A stretch of DNA of 64,000 bases from positions 2,108,001 through 2,172,000 of the forward strand of contig OX637795.1 in the NCBI GenBank assembly GCA_951802425.1, given 5' to 3'. Source of the DNA: Clavaria fumosa. Lineage: Eukaryota; Basidiomycota; Agaricomycetes; Agaricales; Clavariaceae. The position numbers and the translations under genes were made by a program. Below, piece after piece: positions 54,820 through 64,000 of this stretch (the stretch's first letter is position 1; each line of letters opens with the position of its first letter). The notes beneath the pieces are model-generated. The model was given only the letters and a program-made list of their open reading frames with translations. It searched no databases and was not told the DNA's origin.

Positions 54820-55402
54820 TGTTGTGGTGACATCACGTGACCCGCAAAGGCCGCGGACATGTGACCTGTCACATGATCAGTAAGTCACAAGACTCACATG
54901 ACTACCACCAACAGTACAGCCCAAGTGTGTGATGGCACATCAAGCAGGATGCCATCACCCTGTCAACAGTCTGACACTTGACATCACCCATCAAGCGACT
55001 ATCCCTAACATGACCTTGTTCTCTCCCATGCCCCACCTCTACTGTTATCCCATCCCCTTGGCACTCCTATCTCCCTCCCACATCAGCTTCTTGTCCCCTT
55101 AGTGCCCTTGTACTGCTATCCTGTTCCCTCATTGACTGATGCTTCTCTTCCTGGCACCATTGCAACCCTGTAACTGTCTCTCAGATACTTTCATTCCCTC
55201 CTGACTGTCATTCCTGCTGGACTTTGTCCCATTGATACTTTGTATTTGTGTCGTCTCTATGGAATCAGACTCAGTATATATACCAGTAGATACGAGGCCT
55301 GTATTCCTTAGGCTTTGATATTCTCAGAAATCGCCTCTTTCTACCTCGCACTTGTACCAATGTGTCCACTAAACACATGACCTTCATGACCTTGTCACAA
55401 CC
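54820..55402 (+). repeat. 3' LTR of Gypsy D
   Basis: Starts TGTTGTGGTGAC directly after the purine tract. A TATA box (TATATATA) lies at 55275-55282. The right end is placed by the inverted match GTCACAAC and is approximate. Confidence 0.6.
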
Positions 55403-55850
55403 TCACTGCAACCTTTGGACCCTCGATTTAGGATCGACTGCAACACTTACACCCAAGCTAACCCACAAAATTTTCAACCTTTGTTTAACCCCAGACAGGT
55501 CCTCATGGCAGTCATGATGGACTTGGCGGCAACACACCACTGAATCTGGAGTGCACTTGCCCATGACCCTTATGCCCAAGAACACCTTCGATGACTCAAA
55601 AATAATGCAGGAGTTAATTCTGATGATGAGCCCTTCTCACTCTTGGATGACAAACCCCTACTCCAGAACAAGCAGATTTATGTCCCCAACCACAACAACC
55701 TCTGACTTGAGATCTTATGCACCTACCATGACCATAAGCTCATTGGACACCCCGGGATCTGCAAAATGATTCAGCAGATCCACCAGAGCTACTTCTGGCC
55801 CAAAATTCAATGATTCATTATGACCTACATCTGCTCATGTGTTATGGAAC
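55403..55850 (+). pseudogene. Gypsy E remnant, RNase H/integrase linker
   Basis: One frame with several stops reads NFQPLFNPRQVLMAVMMDLA, DDEPFSLLDDKPLLQNKQIYVPN and HDHKLIGHPGICKMIQQIHQSYFWPKIQ, the integrase zinc domain start. It is too short to say whether it belongs to Gypsy D's host site. Confidence 0.65.
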
Positions 55851-58023
55851 CAGGTTTTGTTATGGATCTGGTACTGGGTGCAGTCAAAAATGAGTCACTG
55901 AGAGTCAGGATGACTCAGACAGGTCCTCAATTCCTTATGCAGTTGGTCTACAGGACTAGTAGATCCTCCAGTTCCATACCTTCCTGCTAACAGTATTGAA
56001 ACCAACACTGCTAGCAAGGCATTGCTTTGGGCAGATATTATTATTAGTTAGTAACCTAAGTCACAACATCCCATGGGCTTAGCCATTGACCCCCATAGTC
56101 TGCCTCAACCTGGTATCACTCCACAGGTTGATACTATGGCTCAATGACTGACCACTCCATAGGTATTGTACACTTAAGCCAAATCAATATAGATAGGTCA
56201 ATAATGGATCAGTGAATAACTAGCTAGCCAGTGATGGGAGAATTGAGCTGAAGAGTTCACAAGATTCTCCTGGTTCTGTAGACCATTCTAGCTCTACAAA
56301 CCTTCCCTCAATTCTCAATACTTGGCTAGTTATTCACTACTTACTTAGTGATGTACAGGGCCTGGCTCAGCTCAAAAGCCTGGGCTCGGCTTGACTGGGC
56401 CCAGGCCAGGCCTGGGCCAGGCTCAGGCTCAGGCCCAGGCTTTGTAGTGAAAATGGACAAGAAGTCTACAACAAATTTGGTGCAAACATATCATCTTCAT
56501 TGTGATCAACATAAGCAGCAGCAGCAGATGCCGGCATGCCCACCTGCACGCTCCTGTGCGCCCTGGCATGCGTGCTCCAGCGCAGGCTAGGTGACTGAGT
56601 CGAGGCGCTCGGCGTGCTCGTCCCCTCGCCGGCGCTGCGGGTAATTAGACGACTGTTGCTGCCGCTGCCAGGAGCGATACTAATGACACTTACGAGCGAG
56701 AAAAGACCAGGGGAGGGTATGCATGTGTGGAATTCTGCAGCTATGTAATGGATGAGTTCGCGCTCTTGCTGAGGGCGAGAAAAGGCAAGGACAGCAGCAC
56801 AGATTTCCGGCTATGGAACAACTTCACTCAACTCGCAGCGACAACGGATTGTCAAACACGTCGCTGGGTTGATTGACTGACAAAACAGGGTCCTATTGGT
56901 ATTATGTAATACTTGTCTATTTGATGACGTAACCATGACATCATCATCCATCCAGAACATTATGTAATAAAAGCTCAAACTGTGCCACCACCTTCCACCA
57001 CCCCCTCTCTTAACGTTCTCCAATCACTGCGCTCAGAGAACAAAAGGGAGATGGTAGGTGTAACGCGGCCATCCCGGCAACTGGAGTCGCCCGGGGCCAG
57101 GTCGTGTAAGGTAATGGTGAACGACTACGGTAGAAACAAGGGTGGGGAGGGGGAGTGCTCGCGATACGTATGTGCTAACGAAGTGAGGAGGCTCAGTGAT
57201 GCTACTGGCTACTAGAGATAGAGGAGGCGCACCTGGTGAGCAAGAGGAGAGGCTAGAGAGCCTTTACTCCCGCCCGGCCTTACCTTGGTGAGCAGAGACG
57301 TTTCCTGCAGCGAGCGGGATACAGTTAGCCCGGGCGCGGATGAACCGAGTGTCTCGCCCAGTGTGGACAGTGGGAGCCTCGCCCAGCGCGGGTATGCGAA
57401 GGCGAAGCGACGCTTGTCGCTGTGTGGGGCTACTAGTGTCGCGCGTGCGAACGGTATTGCCGCGTGTGATTGAACTACTGACTACTGCTGTACTGTAAAC
57501 CACGACTACGACAACCTTTATCCCTTTCGAACTATCCTTATCTTACCTTTACCATTCACAACCACATTTCGCGGGCTAGGCCCCTAGCACAAACTATGCG
57601 CAGCTAGGCCCCTAGGGTGACTACTGTTGCTGGGGCGGCCGAATCACACCTACTCCTTCCCAATTTTTTTTGCGCAGTGATTGGTCCTTTGTAGGTCCCT
57701 ATCACTGGAGTTCTGATAGTGACTCTTTTCTTTCGCACCATTCTTCGGACCGGAGGACCTGGCCCCACCAAAATAGTTGCCAATGGCTAACTGTCTAACT
57801 AACAACAAGGTCCTGTCTTGAACTATATGTACCATGCCTGTGGCGGCGCTGTCTGGGTATTTTTGGCTGACGTTATCTCCCAGACCCGTAGCGAAAAACG
57901 CGCTCCTGCGGTGGACATGCCTCAGGTGCGGAGTGGCGAAAATCGCGCAATGGTCGTATCGCCAGGATAAGACACGAGCTCTCTCTACTTGAGGAACATT
58001 TCCTTCTTCCTTCTGGGTACACA
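55851..58023. other. Repeat-flanked gene-free region
   Basis: AT-rich to about 56340, then GC-richer. TGTTATGGAACC at about 55842 could begin another LTR but no partner is seen. A GGCCCAGGC-type low-complexity stretch spans 56365-56440. Two copies of GCTAGGCCCCTAG lie at about 57574 and 57603. No coherent gene. Confidence 0.45.
56211..56338. repeat. Imperfect inverted repeat
   Basis: Arms 56211-56247 (AGTGAATAACTAGC… to …GAATTGAG) and 56307-56338, separated by about 59 bp. A likely end of a small, decayed element. Confidence 0.75.
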
Positions 58024-61978
<3,955 letters not shown>

Positions 61979-62760
61979 GAGAGTTGATGATCATTGTGTT
62001 TGCTTTAAATGTTTGGAGGCGATTCCTGTAATACTCCGCACTACACGTTGAATCCATGTATGTTTGTGTACATGTGTTTGTATTCTTTGTGAAATACTTT
62101 CAGTCCTTCCATATGGAAAGATTGTTCATTCATCCATCCAGTGGGGATTTTTGTTGACTCATTCATTCATGCTGTACCACTGAGGTAAAATTGTTCCCTT
62201 TTTGGTGGAGTGTTTTGAAACTCAATTCAATGCATCCTCTATATCTCAATAATCAATGCATGGGATACCACTAAATTTTGACAGCACATGGGATCCTACT
62301 AGAACACCATGGAATATTAATTTTATGAATTCAGTGAATTTATTGGAGGAGGGGGAGTGAATTTATAAGATTGGGTTGAGTGAGTCCAGATACAAAGAAG
62401 TCATGGGCAATGAAGGAAAGGCTGGCAACTGCAGAAGTAGAATTGGGTTTGGCTTGAAGCAGGTTGGGAGCCTATGTGGCAATGGAGAAGTTCCTGAATG
62501 AGGAGGTAGAGGAACACAAAAGGCAGCAACAACAGCAGTGGTGAATAAGTATAATATTAATAAGGCACCCTTAGTAATTTGCAAAGGTGTTTGTCTTTGC
62601 CTTGCTGGGCTTATACATCTTAGCCATCTTAGCTGTCTTTTTTCATATGTAGCTACTTGGCTAAGCTGGCTAATTTCAGCTAAGTTGGTTAAGAAAATTG
62701 ATGTTTCCTGATGTGAACAATGACTTCCATCTGCTTGCTTTGCCTGGAGCTCAAGCTCGG
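61979..62760. other. AT-rich, CpG-free intergenic
   Basis: P-ATPase 3' flank, then low-CpG sequence with no ORF of note up to the Fzo1 fragment. The GTPase domain expected 5' of that fragment is not here. Confidence 0.5.
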
Positions 62761-62777
62761 CACACACAGTCCGACTA

Positions 62778-64000
62778 ATTCATCACCCGAGACTCTCGTA
62801 TCTCAACTCGGAACGCATGCAATTGCCAACCTCCCCACCAGTACCACTTTGTCGATAGCGCAGCGGCTCTGGATTCGGCGACTTTCAGTACCAAATTCAA
62901 CAATCTCGAGAGTGCGCTTCGGTCTTTCGTGTTTGCGCAGAGGTCCAAGTCCAAATTACAACCGGCACGCACATATATCAGGAAGTTGTTGGCAGATGTC
63001 GAACTTCTCGCAGGGACTAACATTATCGTGGCGGGGAAAGAGTTGAAGGGCGTTAAGGCTGATCTGGAGAGGGTGAAGCTTGTCCTGGAGCAAATGGTGA
63101 AGGTGAAGGATACCATGGAAGAGGCACTAGAACAAGTCGAAGAATCTGGGGCTTCAGTAGCCGCTGCACGCACGAAGGCAATTCTTCAGGACGCGTTGGA
63201 TTGCATTGGCCGAGGCACGCTCCCCACACATGAGATTTACCCTGCCTTGCCTTTGTATCCTGGAGTGTTTGGTGTCTGGGAGTACGCCAGAGATGTCAGG
63301 AGGGCATTTGTTAGCGGCCTACACACCGCGGTCAGGATGGCAGAAGACGAAGCGCGAGTCACAACTGCCAGCGGCGTCAGAAAAATTGCCGATCTGTCCA
63401 GGCAGTATCTTCCGGAGGGCGTTGTCAGGAACAAGAGGGTCTTTACCCCTGAGGCCATGTTCAACGATGGCAAGAGAAGAGCCGACGCAGCAGGGCTCTC
63501 GTCGCTGGAAGTTTGGAACTCGGCGTGGTATAGTGAGCCGATCTTTTGGAAACGACGTTTGCCGTTTGTGATATCCACCGTCTCTTCTGGCTGCACTTTG
63601 GTGACCACAAAGCCGGGTCCCTTGTGGACGAGGAGCTGTCGCCGAGCGCGCTGAGACTCGCCGGCGTGGCAGCGGGCACACTTACCTTGGTAGGCGGGCA
63701 GGTAGTCGATGTGCTATGGCCCAGCGAAGTGCTGGGCAATGACAACACGAGACAATGGCGGCTGCCCGTTGTCGTGGCCGGACCGATCGGGTACGGAGTA
63801 TATCTGGTGTCGGATTTGCTGAATTCCATCCCGAGGACGGTCGGTCGGAGGGGTCAGGAGGAGCATGCTCATGTCGGACAGCGGTGAGACGCACGACGGA
63901 TGGCTGGATGTGAACGCGCGCCGCGTGAGCTGCGAGACCAGGAAGGTGTTGCGGATTGCGAGTTACGACCTCAAGAAGCGGTTCAGGATGAGCGAGAGGA
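62778..64000 (+). pseudogene. Fzo1/mitofusin C-terminal fragment, frameshifted, runs off the window
   Basis: Fzo1 fuses mitochondrial outer membranes through a GTPase, two heptad regions and two TM helices. Here only the C-terminal half is present. SPETLVSQLGTHAIANLPTS leads into SAAALDSATFSTKFNNLESAL; RSKLQPARTYIRK… matches the family block KLQPAKTY, with DVELLAGTNIIVAGKELKGVKADL (heptad region) and YPGVFGVWEYARDVRRAF, AEDEARVTTASGVRKI, LPEGVVRNKRVFTPEAMF. The membrane part reads LWLHFGDHK-type sequence, GVAAGTLTLVGGQVVDVLWP and PIGYGVYLVSDLLNSIPRTVGRR. At the edge ETRKVLRIASYDLKKRF begins the last helix. Single-base frame breaks lie near 62851, 63552 and 63848 (a G run). The GTPase domain is absent upstream. 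Most likely a dead partial duplicate; consensus errors are the alternative. Confidence 0.75.

Larger units (their letters stand above)
51490..55402 (+). mobile_element. Gypsy D: 3' half of a chromovirus with 3' LTR
   Basis: It starts abruptly in RNase H at the Gypsy C LTR and runs through integrase and chromodomain to a purine tract (GGAAGGGGAATA). A 3' LTR follows from 54820 (TGTTGTGGTGACATCACG) to about 55402 (TTGTCACAACC). A foldback Tc1/mariner element interrupts it at 52329-53927. It may be the other half of Gypsy B, but about 60 residues of RNase H are missing between them. Confidence 0.8.

Noticed and set aside
55842..56340. Solo LTR starting TGTTATGGAACC
   Set aside because: No second copy, purine tract, target duplication or clear CA end could be found in the window.

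Overview
The window is from a filamentous basidiomycete, most likely an agaricomycete. The supporting evidence is multi-exon genes with roughly 50-60 bp GT-AG introns, a NACHT-WD40 gene with near-identical repeats, DUF4436, UBR7, TFIIA-gamma, a SWIM-type small DNA ligase and an animal-like Na/K-type P-ATPase, together with nested chromodomain Ty3/Gypsy elements. Assignments come from reading translations and splice sites by eye; no database search was run.

Left part, 1-18453, is mainly ordinary gene space. It holds a DUF4436 membrane protein (-), a ~550 bp tandem repeat, a GPI-anchored-type secreted protein (+), an MFS transporter (-), an unknown protein with a 162-bp internal duplication (-), a decayed WrbA-type quinone reductase (+), TFIIA small subunit (-), tRNA-Thr(UGU), UBR7 (+), an unknown gene built from 339-bp exon/intron units (+), and a DNA ligase with a SWIM zinc finger (+).

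Middle part, 18454-57650, is repeat-dominated. A pogo-like transposase scrap precedes a NACHT-WD40 (NLR-like) gene at 22027-33454. That gene is cut in two by a very young 5.9-kb chromovirus (Gypsy A, 305-bp LTRs differing at one base, TSD TCCAC). Its propeller domain is 21 WD40 repeats of exactly 126 bp. From 34119 to 55850 lies a nest of elements: an old CpG-depleted Gypsy B; inside its gag a 7.3-kb LTR element with 1.25-kb LTRs, no recognisable gag-pol, and an antisense zinc-cluster/coiled-coil gene with its own TATA box; Gypsy C (minus strand, broken); Gypsy D (plus strand, RNase H-integrase-chromodomain) carrying a foldback Tc1/mariner; and a last Gypsy scrap.

The three LTR elements with two LTRs all carry the same signature. 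A 10-13 nt primer-binding site just inside the 5' LTR is complementary to a sequence in the LTR lying about 25-45 nt downstream of a TATA box, as expected for Tf1-type self-primed reverse transcription. Differences between paired LTRs are almost all C-to-T or G-to-A changes at CpG, and old blocks, including the NACHT-WD40 gene body, have almost no CpG. This points to methylation-driven decay.

Right part, 57651-64000, holds an apparently intact Na+/K+-type P-ATPase (+) and a frameshifted fragment of the mitochondrial fusion GTPase gene Fzo1 that runs off the window and lacks its GTPase domain.
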